In this document: piece by piece, positions 46,926 to 62,133 of the stretch | Numbering within the stretch: position 1 is the first letter of the stretch | How the letters are laid out: each line of letters opens with the position of its first letter | Origin: Rutidosis leptorrhynchoides | Lineage: Eukaryota; Streptophyta; Magnoliopsida; Asterales; Asteraceae | DNA length: 64,000 nt | Direction: 5' to 3' | Assembly (NCBI RefSeq): GCF_046630445.1 | Contig: NC_092334.1 | Span: 104,541,501-104,605,500 of the forward strand | Notes under the pieces: model-generated | What the model saw: the letters and a program-made list of their open reading frames with translations, nothing else | The model's database searches: none | Told to the model about the DNA's origin: nothing | Program-made: the position numbers and the translations under genes

Positions 46926-49900
46926 CCCGTCACTTAACCAATCGGACCCACAATCTATGGTCCTCCGACACACATCCAAACTTGATGTTCATAACAATTT
47001 CCATTAACTCGAATTTCTCACCACACGCTAATAATCACTAGCGTGCATTACCACAACCAGCGGTATCTCATACACTCGACGTCCAAATACACACCTAGGA
47101 AATACGGAAAACACCACATATTCCTTCGAATTCTCTCGGCTATAAGTCATAAAAAGCTACATCCACAACTATATCACCAAACGCGATCTACCAAATTCAC
47201 TACGCCGTGAACTAAGTCTTGCATTAATCCAAATCGAGAATGATCCATGCCTCATTAAAACTCCGTACTTTGTCGGTTCATAACCACATCACTCAACCGG
47301 TCAATCACGAATGTTCCCCAAATCAAGAACCAACTTCCCCTGTCTGCACCACCAGGTCATTCCCTCAACGAAGAAATCTCGGTATCGCCAAATAAAAATA
47401 TTGGGAACACAACTTTCCCATTAGTCGATTCGCACACGACCATCAGTCTTTGAATTAATACAGGACGACAATACTACACCATGTGCTAAACAAATCATCA
47501 ACACTCGACACGGAGTTTCTCCTCCAAACCCTACAACACATCCACACAAGACGGCCCCCTAGTACTAGCATGGAAACTATTCGTGTACTAGAATCCCGTC
47601 AACAGTGAATTATCATCACAACAAATTCGCAATTCGCCACACGACCCACAAAATATTCACCAACACCGGGTGAATCCTTCTAACTAGACCGTCCATTAAG
47701 GATGGCCTTGACATTTCCATGAAACCAACGGGTCACATCACTAGGGAACACACTCTTGCAAACAAACAACATCCGCGTACCTCGATGTGAGACAATCGGA
47801 GCCGACACTCCCCGCCTCACAATCATTCATAAAGTGGAATAATCCACTGACAATTTTCACGACCACGTTTCCCGAAAGGGAAAATACAATATACATCCCT
47901 AAATTGAACCCGTACCTACTCAACAGTACTATCCGGGTTTCACACCAACCCAAAATTACATCACGAGAGCACCCGAAAGGACAGTTACATTCTCTCACTC
48001 CGAGATCTCACACTTCACATTTGGTCTCATACCGCACTCTGGTACTACATGACCACCTTACACAAGAAGACTTACACTTCATTCGATCCCATCATCACAA
48101 TCTTCACACATAACATTCCGAAAATGTAATTCACAATCGTAATGCACGATCTCGAGTCAACATCAACAACTCGTCACTCTTCCTTGTTACGAACTCTGAA
48201 TACCTATTGAGGCTTAGCACGGTACACTCTGACACTTCACTATACATAACACCACCGGAGCCCCCTCGGGCGGCAGTAAAACTCCCCCACTTTGGATTTA
48301 GCTCCACATTCTTACCGCAAAGATGATAACATCCCACGGAATTACCATTCCACAACACACATGATCATTCTCATCACTGATCATAAACACCGAATCACTG
48401 CAAATTCACTATAGGCTCTCAGAGCCGTCGTACAAAATTACCAGGGATGTCGTACCTTCATACCACAAATCACAATCGACTGCCTTAACCGTTCGCAAAG
48501 CGAACTCCACCAAAGTCCCACATACGTCTCTATGCCTAAGCATACGTCACTCCGATAAATCATTCGTGCATCTCAAGCGAGATCACCCGACCTTCCACTC
48601 AACGAACCAGTATCCGTAATTGCTCACTCTCATGGAGAAGAGTAACCAATCCGATACAATAATTTCGTTGACCACAATATCAACACTTCATCATAACCTT
48701 ATGCATATCCGACCATTAAGTCTGTCACCGGCTCACCGGTCATCTTACCTGTCTATCACTTAAGAGCAACCAGATTCGCTCATCCGCCACTTCATAAGAA
48801 GTATTTACCACAATGCTCTTAAACTTTGACTTTCACAACCGTCGAATTACTTTCACCCATCGATCACTTTCGTAATCTCCGATGCTTCCAAGGGTATTTC
48901 ACGGTCACCCTAAGCACAAAGTGATCACACCACTACTGGAGTTGGACATTACACTAGCAGGTATAAAGAGGCACCTGACGCAGTGTCATGTAGACTCCCA
49001 CCACAATCTATCGAATTTTAGAAACTCGATATTTAGGTTCCATACACCCAATGTCACCCATCTCACCACAATAATAACCCGAAGTCATACCTAACCGACA
49101 AACCTTACGGTTTATTGTCTTCTTGAAAGTTCCTAGCGATCACACGCTACCCACAATTTCCACAAGGCCAAAATGATATAGCCTAACGAAACCTTTCATC
49201 CAACACTAAGGAGATGCTTGGAAACACCAAGTCTTACATCCTTCCACACCTCGATAAAACCACTACTACAAGGGGTATTCCATTGGGAATGTTACCCTAT
49301 AATCCACAACACACTAACGCAACCATCGTTGTACGGGTCCCACTCCCATGAGTTTAATGACCCAAAGACTCCCGATTTGCCAATTCCAAGGCGACTCACA
49401 ACAAGAATCCTAACACGATTCTCTAACCACACACTCTACCAAGTGTAACTCAAACCACAATCATTAGACTTGTCGCATTTAATTACGGAATTCAAGTCCT
49501 CATCGCACACACGCACACGTAAATCGGTCATCGTAGTTACGATGAGTAACTTCAACGAATGACAAATCTCAAATTGCACCCACTACTTAGTGTGACTAAG
49601 CATGCACCAAACTCGTGAGTTGGCTCACTCACTTAACCAAACGAATCCACAGTGACACTTCCCGACTCGCAAAGAACTCGATGTGACAACAAGCACATCA
49701 CTCGAGACCAGTATATCCTAGGAACCAATAAAAGATTCCTAATTCCTCCCGTTCTACCCCAACCATGCCACGTTTCCTCCGTTCGGTACTTGTCATGTCA
49801 TGCTTGGTGTCAAGATACACTTTCATAATAATGGTGATCAATCACTATTACAAATGCGTACCATACCATTTTCACATGATCACACAAAGTACTTTACCTG

Positions 49901-50386
49901 GACTGACGCAACATTCACACAAGATAACACGCGATAACTCCTAGTACTCGAATGACCAAAGTCCTTACCTCGAACTTGATCACTCAAAATCGCCAATTAT
50001 TCGAATCTCTCCAATAGATTCGTCCCTAAGACACCGCACAATTAGATACCTGTATATATATACACATATATACAATATAATAATAAATATACACAAGTAC
50101 ACCGCAACACAAGTCAACCTACAACCTAGGTGACTATCACTAAACAACGTCCAAGTTCGCCTACTTACATTAGGCACTAGCAATCTAAGGCAATAATTTA
50201 CGCACGAAATAAGGCCCCACAAAATTCCACATTGGACAAACACAAGTCCTAGTTAGTCACCTACTCTAAGGCAGTAACAAATCTCAATTTGACCCGTAAT
50301 CCTACAAGTCCCGCTATTAACGCACCACTGTCAATAAGTCTAAGACTAGGCACCTATTCCAAGGTCACCTAATTCTCTTAGACCAT
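46926..50386. other. Element 3 internal region, no recognised gene
   Basis: About 3.5 kb, less AT-rich than its surroundings and C/A-biased on the + strand. On the minus (sense) strand stops occur in all frames, and I recognise no gag, protease, RT or integrase motif. The longest frames (for example 47787-48113 and 48131-48358) have no family features. It may be a rearranged noncoding cargo or very degraded pol. Confidence 0.6.
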
Positions 50387-50398
50387 GCTCTGATACCA
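50387..50398 (-). other. Primer-binding site, initiator Met tRNA (Element 3)
   Basis: On the minus strand TGGTATCAGAGC lies two bases inside the LTR border. Confidence 0.93.
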
Positions 50399-50400
50399 CT

Positions 50401-52834
50401 TGTAACAACCCCAATCCGTTTAACCAAAAACGGAGTACATTTTTTTTTATTAGTTAGGTCCCATTAATACAATACATTTTCAATTCTATTTTAATCGAAA
50501 CAAAACATCGTAATGATACATTTAACAATCTATCATGACCCTTGGCAATAAATTACACTTTACAAAATCATTTGTAATAATGACCCGATCACGAGAAATA
50601 CGGGTTAAGACTCAATAACCCAACCCAATACCAAGAGCATAATCCTGGGGACTACCAAATCCCCGATCCGCGTCCAAATATCCAAAAGCTACCCCGTCGA
50701 GCCCAGCGCTCCTAAGCATCTAGTCTACAACTAGCTAGCTTCATAATCACAATACCTGTAAAAAGGTAAACAACGAGAGGGGTAAGCATAAAGCTTAGTG
50801 AATGCAATAATTATACATATACATATATAATATACCTATTGGCAAACACTTGCACAAATACCTCATACACGCTAGCAATTTACATGGCATACCATCGCAA
50901 AGTATAACGCTAAATCTCCAAGACCATAAGCTAGCACAAACAATAGCATATATAACTCGAACAATATAATATGCTACACTACAACACATAACCATGGTTA
51001 ACCAATAACACAAGGGAATGGTACTTCGAATTTCCCATTGGTGTTCGTAACAACCGTTAGTGTACAACGAAATATATCACTAACCCCTAGGCAACACGGA
51101 CAACAAAATATCCGTTCAAGCAATCGTTAGTGTACAACGAAATATATCACTAACTCTTGGGCAATTTGGACAACGAAATATCCATTGTTAGTGTACAACG
51201 AAATATATCACTAACTCTTGGGCATTTTGGACAACGAAATATCCATCGTTAGTGTACAATGAAATATATCACTAACTCTCGGTGGTATAGACCCGTATAC
51301 CCCGGCCCCATTCCCCGCCCTACAAATAGATACATTATATACACACATGTATAATCATTCCACTCACCTCGTGAACTCGAGCATTACAAACCATGCACGA
51401 AATCTTCACCACACGCAACCGAGCAAGATTTTACCTATAATACGCATATGGGTATCCACATAATCAACATACAACCCCATTTGGACTCTCGACCCGCCCA
51501 AATGAACAACAAGTGCAAAATACACCCTTTTGCACTTTTAACGCTACCCGAAGGTCCAAAACTAACGAGACTAGTTCCCGCGTTCCCGAAATACTCAAAT
51601 ATGTCAACTTTAACCTCTAAACGCATACTAGCTCGTATTTTACACAAAACCCATTCCATGGTTGACCAAGTTTGACTTTATTGCTAAAACACCAAATTTT
51701 AACCTAAAATCACTTCTCGCGAGTAATTACATCAAAAGCATCATTTAACGCTTAACAAATGCGTTTAACATCCAATTAATCCAAATTAGTATCATCCTCA
51801 ATTTTGACCCAATTCAAATTGCTCATTTTGACCAAAGTCATAAAACGCCCCATAATCACTAACGACTAGTGATTATATTTCCAAGACAACCACTAACACT
51901 TAAATCAAGCATTTACCTACTTGATTTACCAAAACTTGACTCAAATCTTAGTTTGACACTAAACCAAAGTCAACACCCATTTTTGACCAACTAACATGTT
52001 CTTATGAACATCTATACACAAACACATTTATAATCTAGTGATTACACCCAAAATCATGACCAAATTCGTCACCAAACCCTAACCCCCCAATAACGAGTCA
52101 AAACCCATCTACTAACCACAACAAACCCATTTCACAACCATTAAAGGGTTTCTAACAAAATCAAGCTCAAACCCTAATTTGAATATCAAAATCAAATAAT
52201 GAAATTCGGAGTTAGAGCTTACCAATACTACCAAAACGTATCCAAGAACGAGATGAACAACTTTAATGCTCGCGACTTGACCCAATTCACCCTTCTTCTT
52301 CCTCAAACCAAGCTCTCTCTCTCTAGAACTCTCTTTCTCTCTCTAAATTGAATGTGTGTAGTAGAGAGAGTGAGAAATGAGATAGGGTTGAGCTTTGGAT
52401 CAGTTCTTAAGGCCTCAAACCGTCCACAATGTGAAAAGACTAAAACACCCCAAAAGATACCCTTAAAAACTGGTCAATTTGGTCAGTTCTGCGTAAATGT
52501 CGCGTTTCGCGACCTCCTGTCGCGTTTCGCGACGCCCAGTACGCGACACATACACCTAATACGAGACGGATAGCTCAGGTCATGGGGTTTTCATGTTGTC
52601 GCATTTCAAACATACCTGTCGCGTTCTGTGACGTGCTGGGACGCGATAAACACACTCAAAACGCGATGTTACCAGCTTTTAGAAGTTCAGGCACTGAAAT
52701 TGACAAATTCTGATTCTGATGTAAATTCTGAAAATGCATAAGTGTTAGGTTCACTTTTAGTGGCTCTTTCTGATGCACACATTTACTGACACTTTCTGAT
52801 AGCACTTCTGATGTATAAAATTCAGGATGTTACA
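50401..52834 (-). repeat. Element 3 right LTR (5' LTR)
   Basis: 2,434 bp copy of 44451-46886, followed by the TGCAT duplication. The tandem dyads and TCGCG pair are retained. Confidence 0.93.
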
Positions 52835-52839
52835 TGCAT

Positions 52840-53800
52840 GAGTTAATATAATATAATGACACTTAATCCACGTGATTATATTACAGTAAGTCATGTTGAG
52901 TTTCTAAATGAAACATGATGATTCATAGATTATAACGTCATCATGTGTCATGTTACATAACTCTTTCATTCTGATTAACTTCTGAACATATCAAGAAAAT
53001 ATATTCTTGATAGTTCTATTCTCAGTGATTCTGGTAATATGACAAATCAAATTGTGCTATTACGTTCTTTCTCGTTTAGAACATTAAGTTCATTCGAAAC
53101 TCCATACTTACGAATTCCGGATCATTACTCGCTTTAATAGAGGACGAGAGAAGAATAAAAAGGCAAAGAGCTCCAAAATATAAGAGAAAATATAAAGCCC
53201 AACAACAACAACGGAATTACAAACCGTGGATATTAATACGAATAGCAATATAAAGACACGGTAGAATTAAGAATAGTATCACCCCAAGGTAATAGTAGAG
53301 GTAAACTGATTTTTCTGGTGGAAGATTGAAAAGAAGGATGACAGAAATGATATTTAGAAAAATATCAAGGATTAGAACGGGATTAAGCATTTTCAGAATC
53401 TTTTGGATGTATGAAACAAGAAGGAAAGTATAGGAATGGTGAGAATAATGGAACAGAAGAGTTTAATTTATAATGGAAATATCAGACAGAGTAATCGAAG
53501 CAGATCACCGTATTTAATTAGAGAGATCTTAATTTCCTTATTCGCCGAAGAATCAGATTTTATAGATTTTCTTTAAATTCCTTGAATTCAGGAATTCAAC
53601 CATGAATAGTCAAAGGTTATGATGAAACATGTCTTTGTCATTTCACTATTTAGTGATAGCTTCACTCGTACTCTTCGAGTAATCGAATTATCTTATCCGT
53701 ATTATTCTATAGTAATAAAACTCTATTCACCAACTTATATTCGTCATGAAAAACATCTTTATTGTTAGCCATGACGACCACACTCAAATTTCGGGATGAA
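52840..53800 (+). other. Element 2 internal region, 3' part
   Basis: Continues Element 2 after Element 3 and aligns with Element 1 (about 8000-8990, opposite strand). No coding frame. Confidence 0.7.
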
Positions 53801-53821
53801 ATTTCTTTAACGGGTAGGTAC
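53801..53821 (+). other. Polypurine tract of Element 2
   Basis: TTTCTTTAACGGGTAGGTAC abuts the right LTR at 53822. Its core TTAACGGGTAGGTA also occurs inside the element near 42490. Confidence 0.75.
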
Positions 53822-57570
<3,749 letters not shown>

Positions 57571-57771
57571 AATCGTGCTCTTCTTTTTGTTGCGGATTTT
57601 GATTTTCCTTTATCAATTTGTCTTATGATGATCTTTCCTGAGTTCTTTCCTCACTTCGTCCATTTTGCCTCTTATGAATGATACCAGTTCACTCGGGAAG
57701 GTGTTATTATTACGTTTAGTAATCATAGCGTGTAGTAGTAGACCATGGGTCAGATCAAAGGAATTCTTCAT
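57571..57771 (-). pseudogene. Athila B small Cys/His ORF, N-terminal half
   Basis: The minus strand from ATG 57771 reads MKNSFDLTHGLLLHAMITKRN, clearly related to the Athila A ORF start at 22816. A one-base shift before the KSKS/KKRAR basic stretch breaks the frame. The 3' half lies beyond Element 2 at 37457-37677. Confidence 0.75.
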
Positions 57772-57942
57772 CTCGTAAAACCTAAAAAAAATAAAAATTC
57801 AGAATAGAGGGAGAAGACTAGTTCTTTAGGGTCCGCTAGGGAAAGACCATTCGGATTCCATTCTCGAGAACTACACGAAAATAGAAAATCTAACCCTAGA
57901 CAACATTATATTATCCTTTAAAACATTTGAATCTCCCCACAC
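57772..57942 (-). other. Athila B spacer with polypurine-like motif
   Basis: A short noncoding spacer between the protease ORF and the small ORF. The minus-strand AAGTGTGGGGA at 57944-57934 matches the motif after Athila A pol. Confidence 0.6.
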
Positions 57943-58665
57943 TTAGCTAGCTGTGGTGTCGAACTTATGATTAACTTCATTATTAATTTCAATTGGAACA
58001 TCAACAACTTGCATATCTCTGACTTTTTCTTCAAGCCATTTGTTTATTTCCTCTGTAACATTCACAAATTCAATTAACATCACCTTTTCTTCAGGTGAAA
58101 AATTGGATACTAATCGGTTACATAACTTAAAGTTCCCTTTAATCCTAGCATCTTGAATCAGTTTATAAAGTTTCTTCGTTGAACTGTTAAAAACGGGTCC
58201 ATCTAATTTTGTATCAACAACGGGGTTCTTTGTTATCAGGTCATCATTGGGTATTGCTTCATCTTCCCCACACTTAGGCGTTTTTATTGGTTCAACAGTT
58301 TTGGTTGGTGAAGATTGAAACTTTCGATTCACAAAGGTGACCAATTTATCACCATGCCTAAGTGTCATTCTACCTTCTCTTACATCAAAGAACTCCTCGG
58401 TGGTTGCTAAAAATGGGAGACCTAAAATTAGAGGAATATCAAGGTCTTCCTCCATATTAATAACTATGAAGTTTGCAGCGAAGGTCAAACTTCCCACTTT
58501 AACAAGTAAATTATTGGCTATTCCAACTGGGTGTTTAATGGTTTGATCAAATAATTGAACACCCATTCTGGTTGGTCTTAATTTACCCACATCTAATCTT
58601 TTGTATAAGGAAAGAGGCATAACGTTTGCACTTGCTCCTAAATCTGCGTGAAATGTCCCGTTCAT
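57943..58665 (-). CDS. Athila B protease with novel C-terminal tail, 5' part interrupted
   Basis: An uninterrupted 240-codon minus-strand frame, truncated at its 5' end by Element 4 at 58667; M1 is simply the first Met. Residues 1-130 are an Athila aspartic protease (active Asp in DLGAS near residue 8, then IPLILGLPFL, where Athila A has ILGRP). RT, RNase H and integrase are absent. Instead about 95 residues of mostly helical, charged sequence run directly into the VPIEINNEVNHKFDTTAS end, which matches the very end of Athila A pol (22600-22644). So an internal deletion or replacement kept the frame open. This may be a working gag-protease-only Athila derivative before Element 4 broke it. Confidence 0.8.
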   Translation of the reverse strand: MNGTFHADLGASANVMPLSLYKRLDVGKLRPTRMGVQLFDQTIKHPVGIANNLLVKVGSLTFAANFIVINMEEDLDIPLILGLPFLATTEEFFDVREGRMTLRHGDKLVTFVNRKFQSSPTKTVEPIKTPKCGEDEAIPNDDLITKNPVVDTKLDGPVFNSSTKKLYKLIQDARIKGNFKLCNRLVSNFSPEEKVMLIEFVNVTEEINKWLEEKVRDMQVVDVPIEINNEVNHKFDTTAS

Positions 58666-58667
58666 AT

Positions 58668-61600
58668 TGATTATAAACGTTCCATATTAATTGATTTCGT
58701 TGCAAGGTTTTGACCTCTATATGAGACGTTTTTCAAAGACTGCATTCATTTTTAAAACAACCATAACCTTTATTTTATAAATAAAGGTTTTAAAAGCATT
58801 ACGTAGATTATCAAATAATGATAATCTAAAATATACTGTTTACACATGACCATTACATAATGGTTTACAATAGAAATATATTACATCGACATATGTTTCT
58901 TGAATGCAGTTTTTACACAATATCATACAAACATGGACTCCAAATCTTGTCCTTATTTTAGTATGCAACAGCGGAAGCTCTTAGTATTCACCTGAGAATA
59001 AACATGCTTTAAACGTCAATAAAAATGTAGGTGAGTTATAGGTTTAACCTATATATATATCAAATCGTAACAATAGACCACAAGATTTCATATTTCAATA
59101 CACATCCCATACATAGAGATAAAAATCATTCATATGGTGAACACCTGGTAACCGACATTAACAAGATGCATATATAAGAATATTCCCATCATTCCAGGAC
59201 ACCCTTCGGATATGATATAAATTTTGAAGTACTAAAGCATCCGGTACTTTGGATGGGGTTTGTTAGGCTCAATAGATCTATCTTTAGGATTCGCGTCAAT
59301 TAGGGTGTCTGTTCCCTAATTCTTAGATTACCAGACTTAAAAAAAAAAGGGCATATTCGATTTGGATAATTCAACCATAGAATGTAGTTTCACGTACTTG
59401 TGTCTATTTTGTAAATCATTTATAAAACATGCATGTATTCTCATCCCAAATATATTAGATTTATAACTCACTTTCACAGATATTTCCTTCCTCGGAAATA
59501 AGACTTGGCCACGGATCGATTCACGAACCTATACAAATATGTACGTATATATCAAAGTATGATCAAAATATAATTACAAACATTTTTATTATGTTTTAAA
59601 GATTTGAGTGTATTAAGTCAGCTGTCCTCGTTAGTAACCTACAACTAGTTGTCCATAGTTATATGTACAGAAATAAATCGATATATATTATCTTGAATCA
59701 ATCCATGACCCAGTGTATACACGTCTCAGGCTAAATCACAACTCAAAGTATATATATTTTTGGGATCAACCTCAACCCTGTATAGCTAACTCCAACATTA
59801 CTGCATATAGAGTGTCTATGGTTGTTCCAAATAATATATATACATGGGTCGATATGATATGTCAAAATATTTGCATACGTGTCTATGGTATCCCAAGATT
59901 ACATAATATATTAGAATACATGTATAATACAATATAAGTTAGCTAGGATATAATTTGTATAGATTTGTTAAACATTTTCCGTAGCTAAAAAGATCAAAAA
60001 TATCCAATCTTGTTTTACCCATAACTTCTTCATTTTAAATCCGTTTTGAGTGAATCAAATTGCTATGGTTTCATATTGAACTATAATTTAAGAATCCAAA
60101 CAGAAAAGTATAGGTTTATAGTTGGAAATTTAAGTTACATGTCAATTACTAAAGAGGTAGTCATTTCCGTCGAAAGAACGACATCTTGATGACCATTTTG
60201 AAAAACATACTTTCACTTTGATTTTAACCAAGATTTTTGGATATAATTTCATGTTCATATGAAAAATAATTTTCCCAGAAGAACAACTTTTAAATCAAAG
60301 TTTATCATAGTTTTTAATTATCCAAACCAAAACAGCCCCCTGTTTCACTACGACGGCGTATATCCGATTTTATGGTGTTCATCGTGTTTCCAGGTTTTAA
60401 ATCATTAAGTTAGCATATCATATAGATATAGAACATGTGTTTAGTTGATTTTAAAAGTCAAGTTAGAAGGATTAACTTTTGTTTACGAACAAGTTTAGAA
60501 TTAACTAAACTATGTTTTAGTGATTACAAGTTTAAACCTTCGAATAAGATAGCTTTATATGTATGAATCGAATGATGTTATGAACATCATTACTACCTCA
60601 AGTTTTCTGGATAAAACTACTGGAAATGAGAAAAATGGATCTAGCTTCAAAGGATCCTTGGATGGATTGAAAGTTCTTGAAGCAGAATCATGACACGAAA
60701 ATAGTTCAAGTAGGATTTTTACTCGAAATAAGATTGTTATAGTTGTAGAAATTGAATCAAAGTTTGAATATGAATATTACCTTGAGTTAGAAAGATAACC
60801 TACTATAAATAACAAAGGTTCCTTGATCTTAGATGATTACTTGGAATGGATTAGAAAGCTTGGAAGTAGACTTGCAAACTTGGAAGTATTCTTGATTTTT
60901 ATGAAACTATACTTATGGAATTTATGCAGAACACTTAGAACTTGAAGATGGAACTTGAGAGAGATAAATTATATGAATAAAATTGAAGAATGAAAGTGTT
61001 TGTAGGTGTTTTTGGTCTTTGGTATATGGATTAGATATAAAGGATATGAAATTTTGTTTTCATGTAAATAAGTCATGAATGATTACTAATATTTTTGTAA
61101 TTTTATGAGATATTTCATACTAGTTGCCAAATGATGATTTCCACATGTGTTAGGTTACTCACATGGGCTTCTAAGAGCTAATCATTGGAGTGTATATACC
61201 AATAGTACATACATCTAAAAGCTGTGTATTGTACGAGTACGAATACGGGTGCATACGAGTAGAATTGTTGATGAAACTGAACGAGGATGTAATTGTAAGC
61301 ATTTTTGTTAAGTAGAAGTACTCTGATATATGTCTTGAAGTCTTTCAAAAGTGTAAGAATACATATCAAAACACAACATGTATATACATTCTAATGGAGT
61401 CGTTAAGTCTTCGTTAGTCGTTACATGTAAGTGTTGTTTTGAAATCTTTAAGTTAACGATCTCAATTAATGTTGTTAACCCAATGTTTATTATATCAAAT
61501 GAGATGTTAAATTATTATACTATCATGATATTATGATGTATGAATATCTCTTAATATGATATATACATTAAAATATCGTTACAACGATAATCGTTACATA

Positions 61601-62098
61601 TAAGTCTCGTTTCGTAATTCTTGAGTTAGTAGTATTGTTTTTACATATGTAGTTCATTGTTAACACACTTAATGATATATTTAAATATCATTTTATCATG
61701 TTAAATATAGTGTATCAATATCTTAATATGATACATATATATTTAGTAGACGTTATCATGACGATAATCGTTATATATATCATTTCGAGTTTCTTAACTT
61801 ATTAATCTCATTTCTTATGTATATCACACATTGTTAATATACTTAGTAAGATACTTACTCATCATAATCTCATGTCAACCATATATATATGTCTATATAT
61901 ACCACAACATGTAGTTTTTACAATTTTGTAACGTTCGTGGATCGCCGGTCAACTTGGGTGATCAATTGTCTATATGAAACTTATTTCATTTATTCAAGTA
62001 TTAACAAGTTTAATTGCTTAACAAGTTGGAAACATTTAGTCATGTAAATATCAATCTCAATTAATATATATAAACATGGAAAAGTTCGGGTCACTACA
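58668..62098 (-). repeat. Element 4 3' LTR
   Basis: 3,431 bp. On the minus strand it begins TGTAGTGACCCGAAC and ends TTTATAATCA. The termini resemble those of Elements 1 and 2. Contains the conserved block at 58990-59007 and the segment (about 59700-59890) also found inside Element 2. No paired palindrome found. No coding frame supported. Confidence 0.8.
58990..59007 (-). promoter_or_regulatory. Conserved LTR block, Element 4 copy
   Basis: Identical 18-mer to 5447-5464 (minus strand) and 41113-41130 (plus strand), with a CAG/GT splice-donor-like core. Confidence 0.5.
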
Positions 62099-62118
62099 GT
62101 ACCTACCCGTTAAATAAA
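62099..62118 (-). other. Polypurine tract of Element 4
   Basis: On the minus strand TTATTTAACGGGTAGGTAC abuts the LTR; it is nearly the same tract as in Element 2. Confidence 0.8.
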
Positions 62119-62133
62119 TTTCGTCCCGAAATT

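Larger units (their letters stand above)
44451..52834 (-). mobile_element. Element 3: non-autonomous LTR element (LARD-like)
   Basis: 8,384 bp bounded by TGTAACAACC...GATGTTACA with TGCAT duplications, inside Element 2. Minus orientation: the initiator-Met primer site adjoins the right LTR and a purine tract adjoins the left LTR. LTRs are 2,436 and 2,434 bp with about 32 differences by eye (about 1.3%). The 3.5 kb interior encodes nothing I recognise, so it fits the large-retrotransposon-derivative pattern and must be mobilised in trans. Confidence 0.92.

Noticed and set aside
47741..48358. Possible host gene or pol remnant inside Element 3
   Set aside because: Frames are short, lie on both strands and show no recognisable motif.
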